Shown here in pieces: positions 56,060 to 64,000 of a stretch of 64,000 nucleotides of DNA. A model generated the notes under the pieces. The model saw only the letters and a list, made by a program, of their open reading frames with translations, was not told where the DNA came from and searched no databases. Made by a program: the position numbers and the translations under genes. This DNA comes from Gonatopus flavifemur (Eukaryota; Arthropoda; Insecta; Hymenoptera; Dryinidae). Numbering within the stretch: position 1 is the first letter of the stretch; each line of letters begins with the position of its first letter. Location of the stretch: the NCBI GenBank assembly GCA_018340375.1, contig JAFFJZ010000004.1, positions 30,602,001 through 30,666,000 of the forward strand, given 5' to 3'.

Positions 56060-56650
56060 ATTTTGGACCTAGTTTTCCTTTTCCATTTCACTGTGAACTA
56101 TTTGAGTCTCTACCAAGGACCCGCCTTGTCGTTCCAGGTCCTGTACGGGATCTTGAAGCGTTGCGTCCAGGGTCCTTTGAGGTTTTGGTTAGGACCGCTC
56201 AGGGGCCTGTCGAGCGGGAATCTGAATGGTCCTGGCCTCCAACTTGAAGGACCTTGACCGAGACTCTGAAGGGTCCCGCGCAGAACCTGGAAGGACAACG
56301 CGGGTCTTGGTAGGAACCCGAATGGTTCCAGATGGGAATCCGGGTCCGTATATGAAATTTGGGATCCTCCATGCAGGGAACTCGCGAGATATCACATCAC
56401 CTGACCTTCCTGATTTTTCATCTCGCGACTAGATGATTTTGTATCTCGACTGCGTGAAAAAATATCACAACTTCAGAGGACATAAATTTCGGATCTCGGT
56501 GATGTTACTTCACCGGGAAGTTGGAGATCCAAAAACCAAGCAGATTGGTGATAAAAAATCATCAATCGGTTGATTTTGTCTCACGTCGATTGCGAGATGA
56601 GAAGTCACGGAAGGTTAAGTGACTTATTATCTCAGGTTTCCTGCATGCAT
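56060..56650. repeat. GGACC-rich repeat and adjoining inverted repeat
   Basis: 56100-56340 is rich in GGTCC/GGACC and GGAACC words, giving chance open frames on both strands. 56370-56650 is a separate inverted repeat: ATGCAGGGAACTCGCGAGAT and CTGACCTTCC-TTTTTCATCTCGC on the left pair with GCGAGATGAGAAGTCACGGAAGG and ATCTCAGGTTTCCTGCATGCAT on the right. Confidence 0.5.
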
Positions 56651-56671
56651 TCATCCAGGAATTTTCAACAA

Positions 56672-56732
56672 GGTAGAGCGTGATGGAGTGTGGGAGGTCA
56701 ACCTGCTAGTCGACCAAATGCTGACATCACTG
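56672..56732. repeat. hAT-type MITE, family M1 (truncated copy)
   Basis: GTAGAGCGTGATGGAGTG then TAGTCGACCAAATGCTGACATC and CACTG at 56732 match the right arm of the copy at 35585-35750. The left arm is absent. Confidence 0.7.
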
Positions 56733-57497
56733 GTTTGAATTTAGTCGGGCCTCAAGGGCCGACTTGCACTTCAACGTCACGATTTCAGCTTGACACTCTG
56801 TGGTCGGTCAGGAAAACTTTGTTCCCTAAATAACAGTAAACAAAAATCTTGAGCATGTGAATGTTTGGTGACTATTCTGAAACTGTACAATAATTCTGAA
56901 TCAATCCTATCCTCTTTGTATTTTCTCTGCCTTTTTGCGATCATCAATGAATTTGATATCAACCCTGAGGCTGCACGTTCCAAATTAACCCATAATTTCA
57001 CACAAAATTTGACATAAACTTGTATTTTCTCACTTTTTGATTGAGTCATATGAATTTAATAATTCACGCTCAAATTTACTCTCCCAGACACGTTGATGTT
57101 GGAAACTTACACTCTTTGAAATTCTGCATGTTCCGAATGTTTATCGACTTACGCTCATCCAGTGTGCAATCTGAGGGGTTTGATGTTTTGTATTTCAATA
57201 TATCATTGATTCGTAATATATTGATATTTGTTTGTATTGTTTGCTTCAGTTATTCATTTTCAATGTGCCTTCTTGACAGTTTCTGCCTCATCTTGTCACT
57301 TGGGTGTGTGTCTTCAAATCTTCGTTATTTGACATCTTTGGGAGTTGGATGATTGTGTTATTCTATTGCCCATCCAATAACTTGTTGTGTAAAAGAGATT
57401 TGATTTGATTCCGGATCGAATCTCTAGACGTAACAATTCATTTTTCGCATTTGATGAAAAATTACAATGATTCTCACATCCAACTATTACTATCAAG
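56733..57497. other. Intron end upstream of SEP exon 2
   Basis: AT-rich intronic sequence. No supported feature besides the acceptor at 57496-57497. Confidence 0.4.
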
Positions 57498-57706
57498 GTG
57501 GAAGATCACAGGAATGAAACTTATGGGATCGAAGTCTTGGGATTTCCTGGTCAAGGCTATCGGTTAGGAAAACAACACTCAATGAGGAATTCTTCGCCAC
57601 CGGTCAGTGCACGTAATACTGGTAAAAGTTCACAGAAGTCAAGGTACGGAATTAAGGGTCCTCAACCAACGTTGGATAACGCTATCTTCCCACCTGCAAT
57701 AACTAA
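57498..57706 (+). CDS. UBXN11-like exon: end of SEP domain
   Basis: A 209-nt exon, phase 0 start, acceptor CTATTACTATCAAG, donor AA|GTATGG. It begins VEDHRNETYGIEVLGFPGQG then YRLGKQ, the final strand and the F-G-G-LG turn of a SEP domain (UBXN11: V.DLRN..Y......FPGEG..VG). It continues the exon at 37447 without gap. The rest (SPPVSARNTGKSSQKSRYGI, then PQPTLDNAIFPPAIT) is polar and low in predicted order. Confidence 0.85.
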
Positions 57707-57787
57707 GTATGGTTGAAATGATTCATGATTTGCATTTTCTTATTACTCTCCTGTTATCGGCTTCTGAAATTGGTGATTTCTCAACAG
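57707..57787 (+). other. 81-bp intron
   Basis: GTATGG...TTTCTCAACAG. Joining the flanks turns AA plus G into a Lys codon and keeps the frame open, so the splice is well supported. Confidence 0.8.
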
Positions 57788-58007
57788 GAGTTTGAAACCG
57801 AAGAACTCATCTGAATCAGCGGATGTGGATATTCAAACAATATCAGTCCTTCGGTCACAAATTTTAGCTCTGCACAATAATAATTGTTCGGGTACTCATT
57901 TACAGTCTCATATCAATGCGGAACTGAGTCGGAGTAGATCAAGAGAAACGGTAATATTGCTTCAGAATTTATGTATGGATTTGAATAAAATGACTGTAAA
58001 AAACTGA
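57788..58007 (+). CDS. UBXN11-like last exon
   Basis: Continues the frame: SLKPKNSSESADVDIQTISV, LRSQILALHNNN, then an SRSRSRETVILLQNLCMDLN-type helical segment and a TGA at 58005-58007. There is no UBX domain, which in UBXN11 follows the SEP domain after a linker. Either this lineage lost it, this is a short isoform, or a further downstream exon is used in an alternative transcript. No clear donor is seen before the stop. Confidence 0.7.
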
Positions 58008-58600
58008 CATCAAGATGAACACTGTTGAAAACTTCTGCAGTTAATCCCACCCTGACACTCTTCGGGTTAAAATTAACAAAAACAACATTGAATGAAAACA
58101 TTGATTACATTAACAACGATAATGGTTGTTCTATCATGAATCATAGATGTCTATGTTTCACACCATCCGTAGAAAATTCAACGGAGTTGCAATGGGAGGT
58201 TTCCCTGAATTACCCTGTTTTAGGATAAAGAAAGGGAGGGAAAAGATATGTAAGGGATTTCCCTGAATACGGATGACTCTCAACGCTGTACCCTGCTGTT
58301 CTCGACCGAACTGAACACGGGAGTACGTAATTTCTACTCCCACAAAAATGCGGCTGTCCAATGTATAACGGCTAGCCTTTCATGGAAGTATGTCCAGATT
58401 TGCTAGCTGTGCCAACCGCTATAAATTTCGGGAGTCGTTCCCCTCGTCGCACAGCGAGATAAAAGAGATTTCTTCTCCAACCTCAAACCGATGGAAGAAG
58501 TCCAAAATGGGCTCGTGAAGGGCGCCAGATAGTCCCAGAAGGGAACTACCAAAATCGAGGGAAGATCCAAATTAAATAGGTTGTAATAGAAGATACATAT
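58008..58600. other. 3' flank of the UBXN11-like gene
   Basis: Presumably 3' UTR then intergenic. No strong AATAAA was identified close to the stop. No other feature. Confidence 0.4.
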
Positions 58601-59920
58601 AGGGTGTCCCATTTTAATCTTCAAATGCAAATATCTCAAAAACATGCATCTTCACCCGAAAGTACTTCATACCAAAGTTGTTATACGAAGAGGGACCACA
58701 AAACTACGATATCAGTTTCATCATAGACTGCGTTATGATCGATTAAAATGGGGTCAACATAATTTTTTCAAACGGGACCCCCACTTTTTATTGCATATCT
58801 TGATTCTATGCAAAAAACTGAGTAACTTTTGCTTAAAATGTTTTTCTAAATTTTTGAAGATGGCGCCACAATCGATGGAAAATAAAGTCTATGGAACAAT
58901 ATGGATATCTCATTCGGATATTGTTGTTAAGAGAGGGGACGACACAATGGCGATATCAGTTCCATAGTAGATGGCGCTGTGGTCGGTGAAAACGAGGTCA
59001 ACTTCAATTTTTCAAATGGAAACTCTTACTTTTTATCGCATATCATGATTCTACGCGGAAAGTTAGGAAGTTTTGCTTGAAACATTTTTCCTAAATTCTT
59101 GAAGATGGAAACGGTGGAAAATGAGGTTGATGAGAAAGTTCCACTGCATTATGTGTGAAGCAACGCTCAACAAACCCGATCGCGCAACCTCCTCGGGGTG
59201 CACATTGGGTAATGCTAATGCCAACGGCCTACTCATGAGCGGCGGAGGAGGGGGAGGGGGTAATATGGGAATTCGTTACACCGCAATCCTCGGAAGATGA
59301 AAACAAAACCTTCAAGAGTTGAGCGTTGCTTTACACATAATGCAGTAGAACTTCCTCATCAACCTCATTCCCCACCGTTCCCATCTTCAAGAATTTAGGA
59401 AAAATGTTTCAAGCAAAACTTCCTAACTTTCCGCGTAGAATCATGATATGCGATAAAAAGTAAGAGTTTCCATTTGAAAAATTGAAGTTGACCTCGTTTT
59501 CACCGACCACAGCGCCATCTACTATGGAACTGATATCGCCATTGTGTCGTCCCCTCTCTTAACAACAACATTCGAATGAGATATTTCGGCTCTTGGATGC
59601 ATCCCACAAGATATCCGCATATTGTCTCAGACTTTTTTTTTCATCGATTGTGGCGCCATCTTCAAGAATTTAGAGAAACGTTTCAAGCAAAAGCTACTAA
59701 GTTTTTTGCGTAGAATCCAGATATGCAATAAAAATTGGGGTTCCCGTTTGAAAAAATGATGTTGACCCCATTTTAATCGATCATGACGCCATCTATGATG
59801 AAACTGATATCGTAGTTTTGTGGCCCCCTCTTTGTATAACAACTTTGGTATGGAGTGCTTTCGGTTCAAGATGCATGTTTTTGAGATATTTGCATTTGAA
59901 GATTAAAATGGGACACCCTG
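58601..59920. mobile_element. 1.3-kb foldback element with tandem sub-repeats
   Basis: Ends AGGGTGTCCCATTTTAATC and GATTAAAATGGGACACCCT, flanked by TATA/TA-type sequence. The left arm (58601 to about 59169) pairs with the right arm (about 59318-59920). Within each arm a unit of about 280 bp occurs twice: GGTCAACATAATTTTTTCAA...TTTTTGAAGATGGCGCC, then GGTCAACTTCAATTTTTCAA...TCTTGAAGATGG. The GC-rich loop has GGCGGAGGAGGGGGAGG. GGGTGTCCC-type ends with TA targets are common among insect non-autonomous elements. No transposase gene. Confidence 0.85.
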
Positions 59921-59929
59921 TATAATGAG

Positions 59930-61515
59930 CCCACAAACTACCCGAAACTAACTCAAACCGCGCAGAGGGGGTGGGTATAGGGGAACTTGGAATAATGACG
60001 GGTGAGAGTGAATCGCACAAAAATATAAAATGAAATTGGAACATATAATTGAAATGAAGAAGTAAATTATACAGAGGTGGGCCTCTATGGCATCACTCAA
60101 AATAACGAGGAGAAACAGCCGGCGAAAGACGACTGATTCGTCCCAAAAGAAAGAGAGCTGCTTTACGCAAATTCAATGACCACTGGTCAGTGAGTGCAGC
60201 AGGTGAACCTACATACACTGAGAGAACAGCCACGCGCTTTCCTCTCTTCTCTTTCTTACAGCTTGGCGGGAACGTCGGCGTCCCGCCCAAGAGATATTAA
60301 ATCAGAAAAGAAAAGAGGAATCCGCCACGACGATTCCGATTCAGTATAATTAAACCAAGGGAGGGGACTCACCGGCTCTCGTACAAAATCCAACCCAATC
60401 GAAATGACGCTCTCCGGTGGCACGAGGCACAATACTAAAAACGCACGTGAAATTAGAGTACACTATCGTAATTGCCGCCAAGATCGAGACTGATCGTCGT
60501 CTGAATGTAACGAGAGCAGGTGAGCAAATTCCCGTCCCCCCTTAATTACATGATTCAACATTAGGCCACCGGTGGCTCTATTGGCAAATTCAGAACGTAT
60601 CTCCATTAGCACGTGGCCCAATGGACGTCGATAGCGAGAGCACCGGCGGCGTGGAAATTTCTCCTCATGGATCAGACCGGGCTCCACTTCCCCTCTTTCT
60701 CCTCTCATGGTAGTCCTTACGCCTCTATCTATGTACCTGTACCCCGCCAAGCAAATTTTCCAAGCAGCTAGAGGAAGAAAAGAAAGAAGAAAGCGAGAGA
60801 AATAAGACACATTCATATGAGTCGGCAATCACACGGCTGTAACACCCTTGAGCGACTTGATACAATACAAATTCCTTATAAAATTATAATGAGAGCCTCT
60901 CTTGACGGTTGTAATTTTAATTCGCGACATCGACGAGAGACAGAAAATTACAAAAATTCCATGTGACGAGGTATTTGAAAAATACCACGTCACAAATGTA
61001 AAACAAGAATCAACATTTACTGAATCAATGCCTCCCCAGTCACATGTCGAAACATCTCACTTTTGAAATGTAGGGTGAATCAGGACAAGATCCGGGGTAA
61101 CGCATCGTTCCGCTTCACCACAATCCAGAACAGTATATGAAACCTCTTTCACTCGAGGAAGATTTGAGGCTTGTGATTGAATCTTCACATTTTTCTTGAT
61201 CATTTTATGTTGTCAAGGAGCAGGAAAGTGCGTTATCTCACCCTACCTTACTCCGCATGAACTTTTGACCGAATTAGGTTCTTCAAGTGTATCAATCGAA
61301 GTACAAAGGTACTACGTGTGTGAGAACTAGGAATTAACCCCCCGAGAACACAGTTATCTTGCCATATACATTTTCCGAACGCCTCTGTCTTCTTCTCTGT
61401 CTATTCAAACGTGTGGATTAGTAGGGGATCGAATATGTATCACTGTAGACACTTCAATCCTTCCACCAACCCGCACTTTGGAATGAACATAGGGAGAGAC
61501 AAAAAAGGCGTTCGG
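59930..61515. other. Unassigned, GC-richer region
   Basis: Less AT-rich than its surroundings. On the minus strand a donor-like CCG|GTGAGT lies at about 60374 and TATAAAATT near 60895, so a 5' non-coding exon of a minus-strand gene is conceivable but unproven. A 121-codon minus-strand frame at 60463-60828 has no recognisable domain. Confidence 0.3.
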
Positions 61516-61517
61516 AA

Positions 61518-61685
61518 CAGTGATGCCAGAAATTCCAACTTTTGCCCCCTCCATCAAAACATTCTGCCTCTACACAATCGAATTTCTCTTGTCTTTGGCT
61601 TCATTGTGTGCGTGGAATTTCTATACACATGGGGCTTGATGTGACGGGGGGGGGGGGGGGGGGGACTTGGTTTCTGGCATCACTG
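61518..61685. mobile_element. hAT-type MITE, family M1 copy 3
   Basis: 168 bp with ends CAGTGATGCCAGAAATTCC and GGTTTCTGGCATCACTG. It is flanked by GTTCGGAA (61510-61517) and GTTTGGAA (61686-61693), an 8-bp duplication with one change. It contains a run of 19 G at 61646-61664. The arms outside the first 20 bp are more diverged than in copies 1 and 2. Confidence 0.85.
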
Positions 61686-61699
61686 GTTTGGAACGGCCT

Positions 61700-62700
61700 T
61701 GTGTACGAATGACGTCAAGAAACAATCAGATATGCCGTAAAATGGGATTACTTTGATCAATTTCAAAATTTATAACACTTCAAAAGTCAAACTACTTGAG
61801 ATGGAATTTCACGGAATTGGTATCATAATCGGTTTTCATAACACTGTCAATATTCTTCATTAGAAAAAATTCGGTTGGTTAGTTTGAATTTGAATAAATG
61901 AGAACTCTATGATCAAAGTTACCCGTCAAGTGGGGTTATTTTGATCACTTATATTCTGAGTAGGCGTTTGCTCAGTGCATGTTCATATCGCCTTATGACA
62001 TGAATGATACTGGTCAAGAAACATTTGAGAATGACAAACGTTCACGAGAATAATGAAATAACGCGAGTATCTCCGTCAAATTTTTCCAACAAACACAATG
62101 TTCAAAAGTTGTCAAGAAATGCTGCATAAGACGTCTCTCAGATATCCATTAGATATTTTTTAGGCAATGATCTGAAAGATATTTATTAGGTAATTAGAAG
62201 ACTTCTTATGCAACATTCTCCATCAAGTTTTAGACGCTGTGTTTGTTGGGTTTATTTACATTATTGTGAATGAAACAAAATCTTACTGGAATCACATAAC
62301 CTCGGATCGTTGAATATGAAAACTGGAGCGAAATTTCACATATGAGCATCAAATATCAATGCGGAACTGGAATCCTGTATGATCTGTATCATGTAATGTA
62401 ATTCAATGTCAAAAAACTCTCTTCATAGAGCATCTGAATTTCTCTTTCTGCGTTGATCAAGTTTTCTTCGCCCTTTGCTCCTTTTTTTCTGCAGAAGTTG
62501 GAACATTTTCATCATTTTGGTTTCCTGACACAAACACTGATACACTCGCTCCCAGAGCAACATCTGATCCAGTCCTGCCTCTCACTATCACCCTATGTGG
62601 CTGATCAGAATCACACCACACCATTGATGTAAGTTACCCCATATACCTGATCAAACCAACCCCGTACACAAAATCTTTTAACTCCGAGTACACATTGGGG
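61700..62700. repeat. Possible element with GGGGTTA-TTTGATCA words
   Basis: CCGTAAAATGGGATTACTTTG (about 61733), CCGTCAAGTGGGGTTATTTTG (about 61925) and an inverted TTACCCCATATACCTGATCA (about 62633) suggest terminal and sub-terminal repeats of one element, with a small MITE inside. Ends uncertain; no coding region. Confidence 0.35.
62086..62249. mobile_element. 164-bp MITE with CCAACAAACAC ends
   Basis: Left CCAACAAACACAATGTTCAA and, reversed from the right, CCAACAAACACAGCGTCTAA, followed by matching ATGCTGCATAAGACGTCT / ATGTTGCATAAGAAGTCT. Arms of about 55 bp around an AGATAT-rich loop. Duplication not clear. Confidence 0.7.
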
Positions 62701-62848
62701 AGTACAAATTTTAGTTTTGATTCATAGTATCTTCAAAAAATTGATCCATCACATATTGCAATCCTAGATTCATTGGAATTTACGAGATGAAATTAGTGAT
62801 AAAGTTTTCCGTTATTGTGGATTCGATACAAAAATTACACTTAGGTCT

Positions 62849-63552
62849 TTACCATTTTGAAATGAATTTCAATGCACCGAATGAGCTCATCAATCTAGGA
62901 TCATGTGTGAAAATGTGAAATTTTGGTTTCAACGGCTCGTTGGAGATTTCCATGTGACGGGCATGGTGTTGTGATAAAAGTTTCCCAAAAGATGAAATTC
63001 CTTCATCGGTATATGTACCACTGTCGACTATACTAATAATTTTCCGCAATAGTGTATATAATTCCCATTCCTTTCTGGAATGAGATCTCCTATGTATGAG
63101 CCTAGATATTTGATCAGCGTCTTCATTTCAGAAGCAGTAGTGACTAATATACCGTTCCTTGAAGCTGTTATCATAATCTCTGTTGGAATATTTTCTCCAT
63201 GACCAAAGGGCTCAAAGTATTGTATACGCCAATTCAAAATTTTCAAAGTCAAGTATTTATGTTTTATAATCAAATGACGTAATATCTTGGCTATTACATA
63301 ACGACATACGATACCCTGATAAAAATCGTGCATGATATCAACTGATATTTTCTGGGATATGATAAGCAGAAAGCTCATTGAAAATACATTTTTCTCTAAT
63401 TCCGTGTGAAGCGGAATTTGCATGTTGTGAATAATTAGCTTTGGTTCGAAGATTTCTGACGTTTTCAATGGTTTCGCTTTCACAAGTCCTTTTTTTCGAC
63501 AAACAAAAGCGACAAGGATAAAGGTTTCTGAAATTATCAGCGAATCCTAAGA
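62849..63552 (-). pseudogene. Frameshifted copy of an orphan DIMHD-type family
   Basis: On the minus strand from 63552: ILGFADNFRNLYPCRFCLSK (CxxC zinc pair), LRTKANYSQHANSASHGIRE, FNELSAYHIPENIS, a 1-base frame change at about 63345, then VDIMHDFYQGIV, LTLKILNWRIQYF, IGDLIPERN, a second frame change near 63045, then LRKIISIVDSG, LLSQHHARH and LKPKFHIFTHDPRLM. This motif order is that of uncharacterised proteins repeated in many invertebrate genomes. No N-terminal half is visible. The His/Asp-rich core suggests a nuclease or transposase-like fold (inference). Clearly non-functional here. Confidence 0.7.
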
Positions 63553-63988
63553 TTACTTTGTTTTGCTCTTCCACTTCGTCCGTCCTATCCTTAATGAGCC
63601 CTATTTCTGCTTTCTATAATTCTTCCGCTCTACTTAGGCTTTCCCTCATCTTTTTTACCTCATTTCTCACCACTTCGTTACCCTTATCTACCCTATCTAC
63701 TTTCTCATTCAGTTTCCTCATATTTCTCAACCCTCTCATCAACTCTAGAGTTTCTTTTTTCTCGTCCGTCTCCCTTAACCTCTTCTCCTCCGGTGACCTC
63801 TCTACTAATCCTCCCTTCCCAAATATTCTTCGCCTCTCCCCTTCCTCCTCCTCCTCTCTTCTCCTCTTCCAGAACTCCTGAATCCTTCCTGTACTTCCAC
63901 TCCTATTTCTCCCTAGACTCTCCGCCTTGATAGGTCTCCCCCTCCTCCCCCCTGCTCCTTCTTCCCTAACACTGCCTGTTGGAGTCAT
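63553..63988 (-). pseudogene. Charged coiled-coil coding fragment
   Basis: Minus strand: an Arg/Glu/Lys-rich peptide (WKRRREEEEEGERRR, then MRGLRNMRKLNEKVDRVDKG) interrupted by TAG at 63614-63616 and then running in frame into the orphan-family copy. The heptad pattern indicates a coiled coil. It probably derives from a retroelement gag/ORF1-like segment at a repeat junction. It continues off the window's right edge, and neither source nor function is known. Confidence 0.35.
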
Positions 63989-64000
63989 CCAGACTTCTAC

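Larger units (their letters stand above)
37615..57497 (+). other. 19.9-kb intron of the UBXN11-like gene
   Basis: Begins GTAAGA and ends ACTATCAAG; both flanking exons are phase 0 and together make a contiguous SEP domain. It holds the 4.4-kb palindrome, a mariner, the 174-bp-unit foldback, the 0.63-kb palindrome, a copia fragment, a SWIM-type transposase remnant and several MITEs. Nearly all identified content is transposon-derived. Confidence 0.75.

Noticed and set aside
60463..60828. 121-codon minus-strand frame as a gene
   Set aside because: Arg-rich frame in the GC-richer patch with no known domain; the donor-like site nearby lies outside it.
61646..61664. 19-G run (and 16-C run at 12573-12588) as functional quadruplex sites
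   Set aside because: Simple homopolymers, one inside a MITE; lengths are also prone to sequencing error. Nothing around them suggests a function.
63614..63988. N-terminal coiled coil of the orphan-family protein next to it
   Set aside because: It is in frame but interrupted by a TAG, has a different composition, and the known family has no such domain at this place. A junction between repeats is more likely.

Overview
The window looks like an intron-rich, AT-rich, repeat-rich arthropod (probably insect) genome. The evidence is several mariner-family elements with TA target duplications, hAT, piggyBac and copia traces, tRNA-headed SINE-like repeats, and one spliced host gene. The order cannot be fixed from the sequence alone. 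No rRNA, functional tRNA, CRISPR or prokaryotic operon was seen.

Host gene. The only gene I can name is a UBXN11-like (SEP-domain) gene on the + strand. One exon (37447-37614) carries most of the SEP domain. After an intron of about 19.9 kb the next exon (57498-57706) completes it, and a short intron leads to a last exon (57788-58007) ending in a stop. No UBX domain is visible after the SEP domain. A candidate coiled-coil exon lies on the - strand at 34538-34675.

0-20 kb holds a near-complete but broken mariner (3677-4963), an old mariner (10774-12033), a piggyBac-type MITE, a hAT remnant, and three blocks of a higher-order TACTGGC-rich repeat that carries tRNA-like SINE heads.

20-30 kb is a nest. 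A Mos1-like mariner (20227-21513) has only one stop codon. Next to it is a candidate long-TIR DNA transposon (about 21811-28335) whose roughly 600-bp inverted repeats enclose a decayed, spliced gene of a widespread but uncharacterised invertebrate family. That unit was later hit by an irritans-type mariner in its left TIR, by a 370-bp MITE in an exon, and by a 1293-bp mariner with an intact 349-codon transposase in another exon. A fifth mariner fragment abuts its right end. Removing the two exon insertions and their duplicated TA restores the family reading frame across both sites.

30-64 kb holds two more decayed mariners, hAT-type MITEs with exact 8-bp duplications, an internally deleted hAT, and a striking series of inverted repeats: a 4.4-kb palindrome (37978-42360), a 3.3-kb foldback built of exact 174-bp units (46165-49440), a 0.63-kb palindrome (52606-53240) and a 1.3-kb foldback (58601-59920). 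The first three lie inside the big UBXN11-like intron. Near the right edge (62849-63552, - strand) is a frameshifted copy of a second widespread orphan family.
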